A stretch of DNA of 64,000 bases from JAOPZW01 sp963788935 (GTDB lineage: Bacteria > Actinomycetota > Thermoleophilia > Solirubrobacterales > Solirubrobacteraceae), in contig CAWBIM010000003.1 in NCBI GenBank assembly GCA_963788935.1, forward strand, positions 186,001 through 250,000. The letters run 5' to 3'. Below are positions 8,615-17,873 of the stretch, piece by piece. Every line of letters begins with the position of its first letter. The first letter of the stretch is position 1. The position numbers and the translations under genes were made by a program. The notes under the pieces are model-generated. The model was not told the DNA's origin and did no database searches. It saw only the letters and a list, made by a program, of their open reading frames with translations.

Positions 8615-9784
8615 CTACGCGCCCGGGCTCGACAGCGCGTCAGCCCGCGCCGCGGTCACGGGCTCGCGCCGGGCGGCCGCCGACTCGACCGCGCACATCG
8701 CGCCGAGCAGGATCGTGATCGCCGCCTCGAGCGTCCACGCCGGCCACGCGGCGCCGACGACGTAGAGCAGGAGCAGCGCGGCGGCGGTGACGAGCTTCTC
8801 CCACCCCACCGACCCGACCATGCGCAGCCGGAACGCGACGTGACCGACGAGGTAGAGCGCGACGCCGCCGCAGAGCGCGAGCCGGGTCGCCGCATCGAGC
8901 TCGTGCGCGACGTCGTGGACGGCGAGCTTCACACCCACGGCGAACACGATGATCCCGGCGACGAGCACGAGGTGCAGGTAGCTGTAGGCGTCCGCGGCGG
9001 CGAGGACCGGGTCGTGATGGGTCCGCAGCCGCGCCTCGGCGACCGCGGCGAAGCGGTCGAAGTACGTCCACCACAGCGCGACGGTGATGAACAGGCCGAG
9101 GGTCACGCCCGCGACGAGCCGCGCGTCGAACGCCTCCTCGCTCGCCCCGACGCCGATCGCGACGATCGACTCGCCGAGGCAGATGATGATGAAGAGGCTG
9201 TAGCGCTCGGCGAAGTGCGCGACCGCGACGCGCTGGAGGCCGCGCAGGCGCTCGCGGGTCAGCCAGGCGGGGCCGGCGTAGTCGATGAGGGCGGCGAGGG
9301 TCCACAGCACGACCTGGGCGGTGCCGCCCACGATCGCGCCCGCGACGAGCAGCGCCATGCCGATGAGCACGGTGATCCCGAAGCCCGCGATCGCCGCCCA
9401 CGACGCGTTCCCGCGCCGCGAGGCGTCGGCGTAGAGGGCGAGGTGGAGCAGGCGCACGCCGACGTAGGCGACGGCGAAGGCGGGCGCGTCGTCGCCGTAG
9501 GCGTGCGGGAGCGCGAGGCCGGCGACGAACGCCAACGCCATCGCCAGGAGCAGCACGAGCCGCAGCGTCGGCGCGCCGGTGTCCTGGGCGTTCGCGGCCC
9601 AGACGAAGGCCGACCATGACCACCACACGAGCGCGAGGACGAGCATCGAGCGCCCGAGCCCGGCCCACGTCAGGTCGCTCGCGAGCAGTTCGGTGACCTG
9701 GGTGATCGCGAAGACGAAGACGAGGTCCCACAGGAGCTCGACGGGGCTCGTGCGCCGTTCCTCGGCGATGGGTGCGGTGGCCAC
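8615..9784 (-). CDS. Low-temperature-requirement A (LtrA) family membrane protein
   Basis: A 389-aa polytopic membrane protein with about ten hydrophobic segments. The N-terminal VELLWDLVFVFAITQ and the internal ERYSLFIIICLGESI are hallmark LtrA-family motifs. The family was named from a Listeria cold-growth mutant; its biochemical role is unresolved. The C-terminal ~20 residues are polar and probably cytoplasmic. It is transcribed alone. Confidence 0.9.
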   Translation of the reverse strand: MATAPIAEERRTSPVELLWDLVFVFAITQVTELLASDLTWAGLGRSMLVLALVWWSWSAFVWAANAQDTGAPTLRLVLLLAMALAFVAGLALPHAYGDDAPAFAVAYVGVRLLHLALYADASRRGNASWAAIAGFGITVLIGMALLVAGAIVGGTAQVVLWTLAALIDYAGPAWLTRERLRGLQRVAVAHFAERYSLFIIICLGESIVAIGVGASEEAFDARLVAGVTLGLFITVALWWTYFDRFAAVAEARLRTHHDPVLAAADAYSYLHLVLVAGIIVFAVGVKLAVHDVAHELDAATRLALCGGVALYLVGHVAFRLRMVGSVGWEKLVTAAALLLLYVVGAAWPAWTLEAAITILLGAMCAVESAAARREPVTAARADALSSPGA

Positions 9785-9811
9785 GCGGGAAACGCTACGC
9801 GACCGGTCGGC

Positions 9812-10931
9812 TCAGCTCGTGAGCGCGGCCTCGAGCAGCCGGCCCGCGGCGAGGACGAGGCCGTCGGCGCCCGGCGGCCCGACGAGCGAGGCGGAGGCGG
9901 GCAGCCCGAGCTCGGCCGCCCCGCACGGCAGCGCGAGGACGGGCGCGCCGACGACGCTCCACGGGAACGTCAGCCGGATCGCCTGCTCGCGCAGGGCGAG
10001 GTCGCCGACGCCGGACGGCGGCGCGACGGTCTCGAGCGTCGGCGCGAGGACGAGGTCGACGTCCGCGGTCAGCGCGGCGATCTGCTCGCGGTAGCGGTCG
10101 CGCTCGGCCCGGGCGGCCTCGACCTCGGCGTCCGTGAGGGCCAGCGCGCGCCTCGAGCTTCGTCGCGACGTTCTCGCCGTAGAGCTCGCGCTGCTCGCGG
10201 AACATGGTCTCGTGGACCTCGACGGCCTCGCGCGAGAACATCGGGTAGATCGTGCCGGGAAGCGGGAGGTCGAGCGCGACGCGGTTCGGGAAGGCCGCGG
10301 CCGCGGCCTCGACGCGCTCGCGTACGAGCGGGTCGGCGTGCGCCGTCCACGCGACCCCGAGGCGCAGGTCGGCGAGGTCGTCGACCGTCGGGATCTCCGT
10401 CGCGGGCGCGAGCGCGGCCATCATGCGCACGCAGCCGTCGACGTCGCGGGCCATCGGGCCGGCGTGGTCGAAGCTCTTGGCCAGCGGGAAGCAGCCGTCG
10501 ATCGGCACGAGGCCGTGGGTCGGCTTGAAGCCGGTGATCCCGCAGCACGCGGCGGGGATGCGGATCGAGCCGGCCGAGTCGGTCCCGAGCGCCGCGTCGG
10601 CGAGGCCGGCGGCGAGCGCGGCCGCGCTCCCGCCGCTCGAGCCGCCCGCGATGCGCCCGGGCGCGATCGGGTTCGGGACCGCGCCGTAGTGCGGGTTCTC
10701 CGACGTGATCCCCCACGCGAACTCGTGGAGGTTCGCCTTCCCGACCGACGTGTAGCCCGCGGCCTCCAGCCGCGCGACGGCGGTCGCGGTCGTGTCGGGC
10801 ACGTGGTCGGCGAAGACGGCCGAGCCATAGGTCGTGCGCACGCCCGCGGTGTCGAACAGATCCTTGATCGCGAGCGTCACGCCGCCGGCGGCGGGGGCGG
10901 TCTCGGTGATGAAGACCCCGGGGAGCGTCAC
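9812..10931 (-). pseudogene. Amidase (GatA/AtzF-like), frameshifted near the C terminus
   Basis: An amidase-signature enzyme with the Ser-Ser-Lys triad visible: Lys in LAIKDLFD, Ser in GGSSGGS and Ser in GTDSAGS. The frame opens at GTG 10931 and reads well to ATKLEAR, then shifts near 10144-10151. In the shifted frame the sequence again reads as a normal amidase C terminus and stops at 9812. Restoring one GC to give GAGGCGCGCGCGCTGGCC repairs the frame, so the gene may be intact in the real genome. It is back to back with the MYG1 gene (24 bp between starts). Substrate unknown. Confidence 0.8.
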
Positions 10932-10955
10932 CGCCGGAGTCCTACCATCGTCGCC

Positions 10956-11837
10956 ATGAAGGTCGCCACCCACAGCGGGTCGTTCCACGCCGACGAGGTC
11001 TTCGCGCTGGCCGCGCTGACGCTCCTGGACCCCGCGGTCGAGATCGTCCGCACCCGCGACGCGGACGCGCTCGCGGCCGCCGACCTGCGCGTCGACGTCG
11101 GCTTCCGCGACGACCCGGCGACCGGCGACTTCGACCACCACCAGAAGGGCGGCGCGGGCGAGCGGCCCAACGGCGTGCGCTACGCGTCGTTCGGGCTCGT
11201 GTGGCGCGAGTTCGGCGGGCGGGTGTGCGACGGCGACGCGGACGTCGCCGCGCGCGTCGACCAGTCGCTCGTGCAGGGCGTCGACGCCAACGACACGGGC
11301 CAGGCCGTCGTCGCGCCGATCGTCGAGGGCGTGCGGCCGATGACGGTCAGCGGCGTGATCGGCGGCCTCAACCGCCGCTGGGACGAGGACCTGACCGCGG
11401 AGGACGAGCGCGCCCGCTTCGACGCGGCCGTGGAGCTCGCCCGCGGGATCGTCGAGCGCGAGATCGCGTCCGCGGCCGCCGGCCAGCGCGCGGTCCGCAT
11501 CGTCGAGGCGGCCGTCGGCCGCGCCCGCGACCCGCGCGTGATCGAGCTCGAGCGCGACGTCCCGTGGAAGGAGGTCGTGGTGACCCAGGCCCCCGACGCG
11601 CTGTTCGTCGTCTACCCCAAGCGCCAGGGCTGGGGCCTCGAGGCGGTCCCGCGCGAGCTCGGCTCGTTCACGAACCGCCGCGACCTCCCCGAGGCCTGGG
11701 CCGGCCTCGACGGCCCCGACCTCGCCCGGCTGACGGGCGTGCAGGACGCCCTGTTCGCCCACGCGAAGCGCTTCCTGGCGGTCGCGCGGTCGCGGGAGGG
11801 GATCGCGGCGCTGGCGGAGCAGGCGCTGGCGGAGTAG
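10956..11837 (+). CDS. MYG1-family (UPF0160) metal-dependent phosphoesterase
   Basis: A 293-aa DHH-like hydrolase of the MYG1 family. Conserved motifs are THSGSFHADEVFAL at the N terminus and GDFDHHQ at about 58-63, both contributing metal ligands. The eukaryotic homologue is a 3'-5' RNA exonuclease; bacterial members are presumed phosphoesterases. ATG 10956 gives the canonical start MKVATHSGSFHADE. It is divergent from the amidase gene with a very short shared promoter region. Confidence 0.9.
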   Translation: MKVATHSGSFHADEVFALAALTLLDPAVEIVRTRDADALAAADLRVDVGFRDDPATGDFDHHQKGGAGERPNGVRYASFGLVWREFGGRVCDGDADVAARVDQSLVQGVDANDTGQAVVAPIVEGVRPMTVSGVIGGLNRRWDEDLTAEDERARFDAAVELARGIVEREIASAAAGQRAVRIVEAAVGRARDPRVIELERDVPWKEVVVTQAPDALFVVYPKRQGWGLEAVPRELGSFTNRRDLPEAWAGLDGPDLARLTGVQDALFAHAKRFLAVARSREGIAALAEQALAE

Positions 11838-12136
11838 TCGCGGTCTCGGGCTCAGGTCGGGCGTCGGTGGCGCCTTGTGCGGGCGTGGCCGGCTCACGCG
11901 GCGCCTTGGAACCGACGCCCCGAGGGGATGGGAGCGGTCGCCCGGGCGGTTCGAATCGAGATGCGCATTTGCCGCCATATACGGGGCAAATCCGCTGTTG
12001 ACATGCGAACGGCCAAGCGCGCCGATTCTCCGCCGTCGACGCCCGCCCCCTCCCCCTTCGCCGCCTCGGTTCCGAAGCGCCGGCACCATCGCCGAACGCC
12101 CGAGCATGGCGCCACGGGCCACCAGACGAAGTCCCC
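11838..12136. other. 299-bp convergent intergenic region with a palindrome
   Basis: Holds the stem-loop at 11860-11921 and, in a locally A/T-richer patch, the inverted repeat ATTTGCC-N11-GGCAAAT at 11967-11991. A TTGACA hexamer at 11997-12002 has no matching -10. I see no gene. The GGTTCGAATC at about 11948 looks like a tRNA T-loop but has no paired arms. Confidence 0.4.
11860..11921. terminator. Stem-loop downstream of the MYG1 gene
   Basis: GGGCGTCGGT (11860-11869) and ACCGACGCCC (11912-11921) are exact complements, with GGCGCC sites just inside on both arms. The structure begins 22 bp after the MYG1 stop and could terminate it. Confidence 0.45.
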
Positions 12137-12601
12137 TCACCACCCCCACGTCCCCGCCGCCCCCTTGAACGGGCCGACGAGGTCGGACGTGATCCAGCCG
12201 CCGTAGAAGTCGCCCTCCTGCGCGACGATCCGCTCGTCGCCGAGCCAGGCGGCGTCCACGCGGCCGGGGAAGAACGCGACGTGGTCGCGCAGCGCCGCGT
12301 AGCGCTCCACCGGCGCGCGGTACGTCCACGCGGCGGCGGCGACCCGGCGCTCGCCGGCGACGACGTCGAGGTACGTCGCGCGGCCCTTCCACTCGCACAC
12401 CGTCGATCGGGCCGCGGACGCGACCAGCGCGCCGTCGAGGACATCGTCGGGCGGGACGTAGACGGTCGGCGGGTGGCTCGTCTCGAGGACGCGCAGCGCC
12501 GCGGTCGAGTCGGCGACCACGACCCCGTCCACGACGACCCGGACGCGCCGGTCGCACGGGACGAGGGCGGGCGGCCGCGGGTAGTCCCAGACGCGCTCCA
12601 T
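12137..12601 (-). CDS. DUF427 domain protein
   Basis: A 154-aa protein of the DUF427 family, recognisable by VWDYPRPP at the N terminus and the VCEWKGRATYLDV core, near W-Y-P and K-G motifs shared by the family. These small beta-rich proteins are widespread in actinobacteria and have no established activity. No signal peptide. It lies alone upstream of the sulfatase gene end, on the same strand as the transport operon but separated by 42 bp. Confidence 0.85.
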   Translation of the reverse strand: MERVWDYPRPPALVPCDRRVRVVVDGVVVADSTAALRVLETSHPPTVYVPPDDVLDGALVASAARSTVCEWKGRATYLDVVAGERRVAAAAWTYRAPVERYAALRDHVAFFPGRVDAAWLGDERIVAQEGDFYGGWITSDLVGPFKGAAGTWGW

Positions 12602-12643
12602 CGCCCGGGATACGCGGCGGGCGCCGCCAACGGATGAGCGCCG

Positions 12644-14164
12644 TCAGCCGCCGGAGTCCAGCCGCGCGCGGCGCTGCAAGTCGTATAGGTCGGCCTTCGA
12701 GCGCACGTAGCGCATCGACGCCTCGGGCCGCGGCTCGTAGTCCCACGCCGTGTGGCGCCCGCGGTTCAGCGCGGGCACGACGACCCGGCGCTCGGCCTGG
12801 CCGGCGAGCACCGCCGCCTCCAGCGCACCGAGGTCCCAGCGGCGGTCGGCCTCCGCGCCCAGCGCCCCGACCCGCCCGCCGTCGGCGGCCAGGTTCACGC
12901 GCTCGGCCGGATCGTCGGCGAGGTCGAACACGAGGTCCGGGTCCCCCGGGCAGCGGATGAGCTTCTCGCTGCCCGCGCGGACCATGACCATCGGCGCCGC
13001 GACGCCCTCGGCGAGGTACTCCGCCACGACCGGCGCCCCACGCCCGCCCGTGCCGCGCAGCACCGGCGCGAGGCTCACACCGTCGGACTCCGGCGGTGCC
13101 GACTCGAGGCCCGCGAGGTCGAGCAGCGTCGGGGCGAGGTCGAGCAGCGAGACCGGCTCGGCCACCCGCGACCCGGCGACGCCGGCCAGGTCGCCCGGGG
13201 TGCGAATGAGCAGCGGCACCCGGGCCGCGTCCTCGAAGAAGGCCATCTTGTACCAGAGGCCCCGCTCGCCGAGCATCTCGCCGTGGTCGGCGGTGAAGAC
13301 CACGATCGTCTCGTCGTCGAGGCCCGCCTCGGCCAGCGCGCCGAGCACCTGGCCGATGCGGTCGTCGACGTAGGAGATCGCCGCGAAGTACGCGTGGCGC
13401 GCGCGGCGGATCTGCTCGTCGGTCAGGCCGGCGGCGTCCGTCCGGCACATGTCGCGCAGCCGCCGGCTGTGCGGGTCGGCCTCGTCGTAGGGGATCGCCG
13501 GGACGTCCGGGAGCGCGATCGCGTCGGGGTCGTAGCGGTCCCACCAGCGCGCCGGGAGCTCCCACGGGTCGTGCGGGCTCGTGAAGGAGGCGACGAGGAA
13601 GAACGGCTCGTCCGGGCGCAGGCGCGCGTGGTCGAAGATCGCGCGGACGCTGTGGAAGCAGACCTCGTCGTCGTAGTCGACCTGCATCGACGCGGCGCTC
13701 ACGCCCGGCCGCAGGACGCTCTCCATCGTGTGGTACCAGGGCAGCCGCTCGTCGACCGGCGCGCGCCAGTCCGGCGTCCAGTCCAGGCCCGCGGGATAGA
13801 CGTCCGGGGTCAGGCGCTCCTCGAAGCCGTGCAGCTGGTCGGGCCCGACGAAGTGCATCTTCCCGGCGAGCGCGGTCGCGTAGCCCGCGGCGCGCAGGCG
13901 GTGGGTCACCGTCGGCAGCGACGCCCGCAGCTCGGCGGCGTTGTCGTACACGCCCGTGCGCGAGGGCAGGAGGCCCGTCAGCAGCGAGGCCCGCGACGGC
14001 GCGCACAGCGGCGAGGCGCAGTACGCGGCGTCGAAGGTCACGCCGTCGCGGGCGAGCGCGGTCAGGTTCGGCGCCTGGACGACGTCGTGGCCGTACGCCG
14101 GCAGCCACGACGCCGCCAGCTGGTCGACCATGATGAGCAGGACGCTGGGCGGCCGCTCGCTCAT
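12644..14164 (-). CDS. Sulfatase, choline-sulfatase (BetC)-like
   Basis: A 506-aa type I sulfatase. Cys54 in the CAPSR motif is the residue converted to formylglycine; Asp14 (MVDQ) and the FTADHGEMLG motif supply metal ligands. The AGKMHFVGPDQLHGFEERL segment and the C-terminal VPALNRGRHTAWDYEP tail are typical of choline-sulfatases, so a choline-O-sulfate-like ester is the best guess. No signal peptide, hence cytoplasmic. Its ATG overlaps the stop of the upstream dehydrogenase gene (ATGA), making it the last gene of a coupled operon that also encodes a DppBCDF-type importer, consistent with uptake then desulfation. Confidence 0.88.
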   Translation of the reverse strand: MSERPPSVLLIMVDQLAASWLPAYGHDVVQAPNLTALARDGVTFDAAYCASPLCAPSRASLLTGLLPSRTGVYDNAAELRASLPTVTHRLRAAGYATALAGKMHFVGPDQLHGFEERLTPDVYPAGLDWTPDWRAPVDERLPWYHTMESVLRPGVSAASMQVDYDDEVCFHSVRAIFDHARLRPDEPFFLVASFTSPHDPWELPARWWDRYDPDAIALPDVPAIPYDEADPHSRRLRDMCRTDAAGLTDEQIRRARHAYFAAISYVDDRIGQVLGALAEAGLDDETIVVFTADHGEMLGERGLWYKMAFFEDAARVPLLIRTPGDLAGVAGSRVAEPVSLLDLAPTLLDLAGLESAPPESDGVSLAPVLRGTGGRGAPVVAEYLAEGVAAPMVMVRAGSEKLIRCPGDPDLVFDLADDPAERVNLAADGGRVGALGAEADRRWDLGALEAAVLAGQAERRVVVPALNRGRHTAWDYEPRPEASMRYVRSKADLYDLQRRARLDSGG

Positions 14165-15123
14165 CGCCGCGGCGCCACCAGGGCACCGTCCGGCGCGCGG
14201 TCCTCGAGGACCGCGGTGAGCACCGCCGCGACGCGGCGCTGCAGCTCGGCGTCCGCCTCCGCGCTCGCGTACGCCGCGTGCGGGGTGACGACGAGGTTCG
14301 GCGCCCGCGGCGCGGGCGCCTCGGCCGTCGGCGGCTCGACCTCGAGCACGTCGAGCGCGACGCCGCCGAGCCGGCCCTCGTCCAGCGCGGCGAGCAGCGC
14401 GTCCGTGTCGGCCAGCGCGGCCCGCGCGGTGTTCACGACCAGCGCGCCCGCCGGCAGCCGGGCGATCTGCGCCGCGCCGAGCAGCCCGCGCGTCGCGGGC
14501 AGCAGCGGCGCGTGGAGCGAGACCACGTCCGACGACGCCAGGAGCTCGTCGAGCGCCATCGGCTTCACGCCGGCGGCGGCGATCACGTGGTCCGCGACGC
14601 CCGGGTCGCTCGCGCGGACGTCGAAGCCGAGCGTCAGCGCCCGGGCCGCCACCGCGGCGCCGATGCGGCCGAAGCCGATCACGCCGAAGCGGGTGCCGCG
14701 GATCCGCCGCAGCGGGCCGGCGCCCTCGGCGTCCCAGTGGCCGGCGCGCACCCGCCGGTCGAGCTCGACGATCCCGCGCATCAGCGCGAGGGCCAGCGCC
14801 AGCGCGGTGTCGGCCATCTCCTCCACGCAGTAGTCCGGCACGTGGCAGACCCACACCCCGCCGTGGTCGCGGGCCGCGTCGAGGTCGATGTGGTCGAAGC
14901 CGACGCTCGGCGTCAGCACCACGCGCAGGCCGGGGAGCGCGGCGAGCTCCGCCGCGCCGATCCGGTGCTCCCACGCGACCACGCCGACGACGTCGTCGCC
15001 CTCGAGCCCGCCGTCGAGCGGCGCCACCGTCACTCCGGTGGCGCCGAGCGCGGCGGCGAGCGCCTCGAGGTCGATCGACGTGTCGGCCAGGACCCGTCGC
15101 GTCGCGACGCCCGCCCGGGTCAA
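14161..15123 (-). CDS. D-2-hydroxyacid dehydrogenase
   Basis: A 320-aa NAD-dependent 2-hydroxyacid dehydrogenase with the Rossmann motif GFGRIG and the catalytic set Arg (NTARAAL), Glu (DVLEVEPP) and His (VTPHAAY). It should interconvert a 2-oxoacid and a D-2-hydroxyacid. The frame has no good ATG or GTG; TTG 15123 overlaps the stop of the ABC ATPase gene (TTGA) and is the likely, translationally coupled start. Its stop overlaps the sulfatase start. Operon position suggests a role in the same degradative route as the sulfatase. Confidence 0.85.
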   Translation of the reverse strand: MTRAGVATRRVLADTSIDLEALAAALGATGVTVAPLDGGLEGDDVVGVVAWEHRIGAAELAALPGLRVVLTPSVGFDHIDLDAARDHGGVWVCHVPDYCVEEMADTALALALALMRGIVELDRRVRAGHWDAEGAGPLRRIRGTRFGVIGFGRIGAAVAARALTLGFDVRASDPGVADHVIAAAGVKPMALDELLASSDVVSLHAPLLPATRGLLGAAQIARLPAGALVVNTARAALADTDALLAALDEGRLGGVALDVLEVEPPTAEAPAPRAPNLVVTPHAAYASAEADAELQRRVAAVLTAVLEDRAPDGALVAPRR

Positions 15124-16940
15124 GAGGCGGGCGCCGTGACGTTGCCGAGCGCGACCTCGATGCTCGGGGTGTTCGCCAGGAGCTTGCGGGTGTAGTCCGC
15201 GGAGGGCGACGTGAAGATGTGCTCCGTCGTCCCCTGCTCCACGATCCGCCCGTCGGTCATCACGATCACGCGGTCGGCGATCGTCCGGATGAGCGCCAGG
15301 TCGTGGGTGATGAACAGCAGGCTCAGGCCCATCTGCTCGCGCAGCTTGCCGAGCAGCTCGATGATCGCCGCCTGGACCGAGACGTCCAGCGCGGAGGTCA
15401 CCTCGTCGCACACGAGCAGCTTCGGGTCCGCCGCGAGCGCGCGGGCGATCGCGACGCGCTGGCGCTCGCCGCCCGAGAGCTGGTCGGGGAACCGGTTCGC
15501 CGCGCTCGAGGAGAGCGCGACGCGCTCGAGGCACTCGGACACCCGGCGCCCGACGTCGCGGCGGCCGCCGCCGAACAGCGCGAGCTGGCGGGCGATCGAC
15601 TGGCCGACGGTCCGCCGCGGGTTCAGCGACGCGTACGGGTTCTGGAACACGTACTGGATCTCGCGCCGCGCCTGGTTGGAGCGGGAGCGGGCGGCCTCGG
15701 GGAGCACGTCGTCGCCGAGGCGCATCTTGCCCGTGTAGTCCTTGTGCAGGCCCGAGACGCACCGCGCGAGCGTCGTCTTGCCGCTGCCCGACTCGCCGAC
15801 GAGCGCGAGGCACTCGTTGTGGTGGACCTCGAGGTCGATGTCGAACAGCGTGTGCCGGGCGCCGTAGTGCGCGTCGAGCGACTGGATGGCGAGCACGACG
15901 TTCTCGCCGATCGTGTGCGCGTCGGCCTGGCCCGCGCCCTCGGGCGGGGCCTCCTTGGCGACCTCGTCGATGTGGTAGCAGCGGACCTGGTGGGCGGCGC
16001 CGAGGTCGGTCACCGGCGGGAACGCCTTGCGGCAGTCGTCCTGGGCGAACTCGCACCGCGGGTGGAAGTAGCACCCCTCCGGACGGCTGCCCGGCAGCGC
16101 GGCGTGGCCGGGGATGCCCACCACCGTGCGCTTGCCCGCGATGTCGGGCACGGCGCGTAGGAGCCGGCGCGTGTACGGGTGGCGCGGCGCCGAGAACATC
16201 CGCTCGCGCGGGCCGGTCTCGACGATCCGCCCGGCGTACATCACCGCGACGCGGTCGGCGAGCTCGGCCACGACCGCCAGGTCGTGGCTGACGTACAGCG
16301 CCGCGACCTGGTGGCTGCGGCACAGGTCGCGCACCGTCTCGAGCACGCGGGCCTGGGTCGTCACGTCGAGGCCCGTCGTCGGCTCGTCGCAGACGATGAC
16401 CCGCGGCCGGTTGGCGAACGCCATCGCGATCGCGACGCGCTGCTGCTGGCCGCCCGACAGCTGGTGCGGGTAGCGCTTGAGGAACACGTCGTCGCTCGGG
16501 AGCGCGACCTCCTCGAGCGCCTCGCGCAGCCGCGCCGTGCGCTGCTCGGCGGTCATCGAGGTCGAGTGCGCCTCGAGGATCTCCTCGAGCTGCGTCGAGA
16601 TCCGCAGCGCCGGGTTCAGCGACGTGCCCGGGTCCTGCGGGATGTACGAGACCGTCCCGCCCCGCAGCCGGCGCAGATCGCCCTGGCTGAGCGACGAGAG
16701 GTCGCGGCCGTCGATCGTGATCGTGCCGCCGCCGACGCGCCCGCCGCTGCGGACGTGGCCGAGCAGCGCCATGCCGACGGTCGTCTTCCCGGAGCCCGAC
16801 TCGCCGACGAGCCCGAGCACCTCGCCCGGGTAGATCTCGAGGGCGATCTCGTCGACGACGTCGATGTCGGTCCCGGTGAGCTCGATCTTCAGGTCCGTGA
16901 CGTCCACCGACGCCGGCCGACCGGTCTCCACAGCGCTCAT
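15120..16940 (-). CDS. Dipeptide-type ABC transporter ATPase, DppD-DppF fusion
   Basis: A 606-aa protein with two complete ABC domains. Each has a Walker A GESGSGKT, a signature (LSGGQ in the first, LSGGE in the second) and a Walker B (VIVCDEPTTGLD; LLVCDEVTSALD). The first domain ends in the oligopeptide-transporter C-terminal extension with clustered cysteines (GCYFHPRCEF, DDC). It energises uptake through the DppB/DppC permeases encoded immediately upstream, overlapping DppC by 4 bp. Substrate likely small peptides or peptide-like organics; the binding protein is not in this operon but one is encoded at 24300. Confidence 0.92.
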   Translation of the reverse strand: MSAVETGRPASVDVTDLKIELTGTDIDVVDEIALEIYPGEVLGLVGESGSGKTTVGMALLGHVRSGGRVGGGTITIDGRDLSSLSQGDLRRLRGGTVSYIPQDPGTSLNPALRISTQLEEILEAHSTSMTAEQRTARLREALEEVALPSDDVFLKRYPHQLSGGQQQRVAIAMAFANRPRVIVCDEPTTGLDVTTQARVLETVRDLCRSHQVAALYVSHDLAVVAELADRVAVMYAGRIVETGPRERMFSAPRHPYTRRLLRAVPDIAGKRTVVGIPGHAALPGSRPEGCYFHPRCEFAQDDCRKAFPPVTDLGAAHQVRCYHIDEVAKEAPPEGAGQADAHTIGENVVLAIQSLDAHYGARHTLFDIDLEVHHNECLALVGESGSGKTTLARCVSGLHKDYTGKMRLGDDVLPEAARSRSNQARREIQYVFQNPYASLNPRRTVGQSIARQLALFGGGRRDVGRRVSECLERVALSSSAANRFPDQLSGGERQRVAIARALAADPKLLVCDEVTSALDVSVQAAIIELLGKLREQMGLSLLFITHDLALIRTIADRVIVMTDGRIVEQGTTEHIFTSPSADYTRKLLANTPSIEVALGNVTAPAS

Positions 16941-17873
16941 GACTTGCCTCCGCGGTCCAGGCCGATCGCGGCCCGCGCGACGCCGTCGGTGATGAGGTTG
17001 GTGCCGACCGTCAGCAGACCGATGGCGATGACGGGGAGGAACACCGCCCACGGCTGGACGGAGATCGACAGGCGGTTCTCGTTGATCATCAGGCCCCAGT
17101 CGGCGGTCGGCGGCTGCAGGCCGACGCCGATGAAGCTCACGGCGGCCACGAGCGCGATCGAGTACGTCATGCGCAGCCCGATCTCGACGAGCAGCGGGCT
17201 CGTCACGTTCGGCAGCAGCTCGCCGGCGACGATCCGCCAGCGCTTCTCGCCGACGACCTCGGCGGCCTTGATGAAGTCGCGCTCGACGACCTCCTGACCG
17301 GCGCCGCGCATGACGCGCGCCACACGCGGCGCGTGCGTGAAGCCGACGGTCAGGACGATCAGCCACAGCTTCGGCCCGACCGCCGACACGGCGAGCAGGA
17401 CGAAGATGATCGCCGGGAACGACAGCAGCACGTCGTTGCCGCGCATGAGGACGTCGTCCAGCCAGTTGCGCGAGTAGGCGGCGACGAGCCCGACGCCGGT
17501 GCCCACGACGATGCCGAGGGCCGTCGCCGCGGCCGACATCCAGAGGACGGTCAGGCCGCCGTAGAGCCAGCGGCTGAAGACGTCGCGCCCGAGGGCGTCG
17601 GCACCGAACAGGGCCGTCGACGACGGGGCGCTGTTCGGCACGGCGACGAACTCGGTCGGGGAGTGCGGCGCGACGAACCGGCCGAAGACGGCGATCAGGA
17701 CCATGAGGATCACGATCCCGAGCCCGATGCGCGTCCGCGTGAGCCCGAGCGGCGCGGCGCATGATCCACAGCCACTGGTGGCCGCGGAGCTCCTCGTCGA
17801 CCGGCGCGTGACCCTCGATCGCACCCTCGAGACCGAGGTCGACAGCGGTGTCGACGGTCTGGTCGGTACTCAT
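16937..17873 (-). pseudogene. DppC-type ABC permease, frameshifted near the N terminus
   Basis: A peptide/nickel-class permease with the TM domain and EAA-type loop (AGQEVVERDFIKAAEVVGEKRWRI split across the cytoplasmic loop). ATG 17873 overlaps the DppB stop (ATGA), giving MSTDQTVDTAV; after about 40 residues the frame shifts near 17755 and the remainder continues as LGLTRTRIGLG. Restoring one CG (ATGCGCCGCGCGCCGCTC) joins the two parts into a normal DppC. Since both flanking genes are intact and coupled, a sequence error is more likely than a dead transporter. Confidence 0.82.

Noticed and set aside
11940..11965. tRNA-like T-loop GGTTCGAATC
   Set aside because: The flanking bases do not pair as a T-stem, and no acceptor, D or anticodon arms can be found around it.
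9795..14186. Very long minus-strand open frame (about 1,460 codons)
   Set aside because: It crosses several well-supported genes, some in a different frame; the absence of stops is caused by GC content. Only its piece corresponding to the amidase is real.
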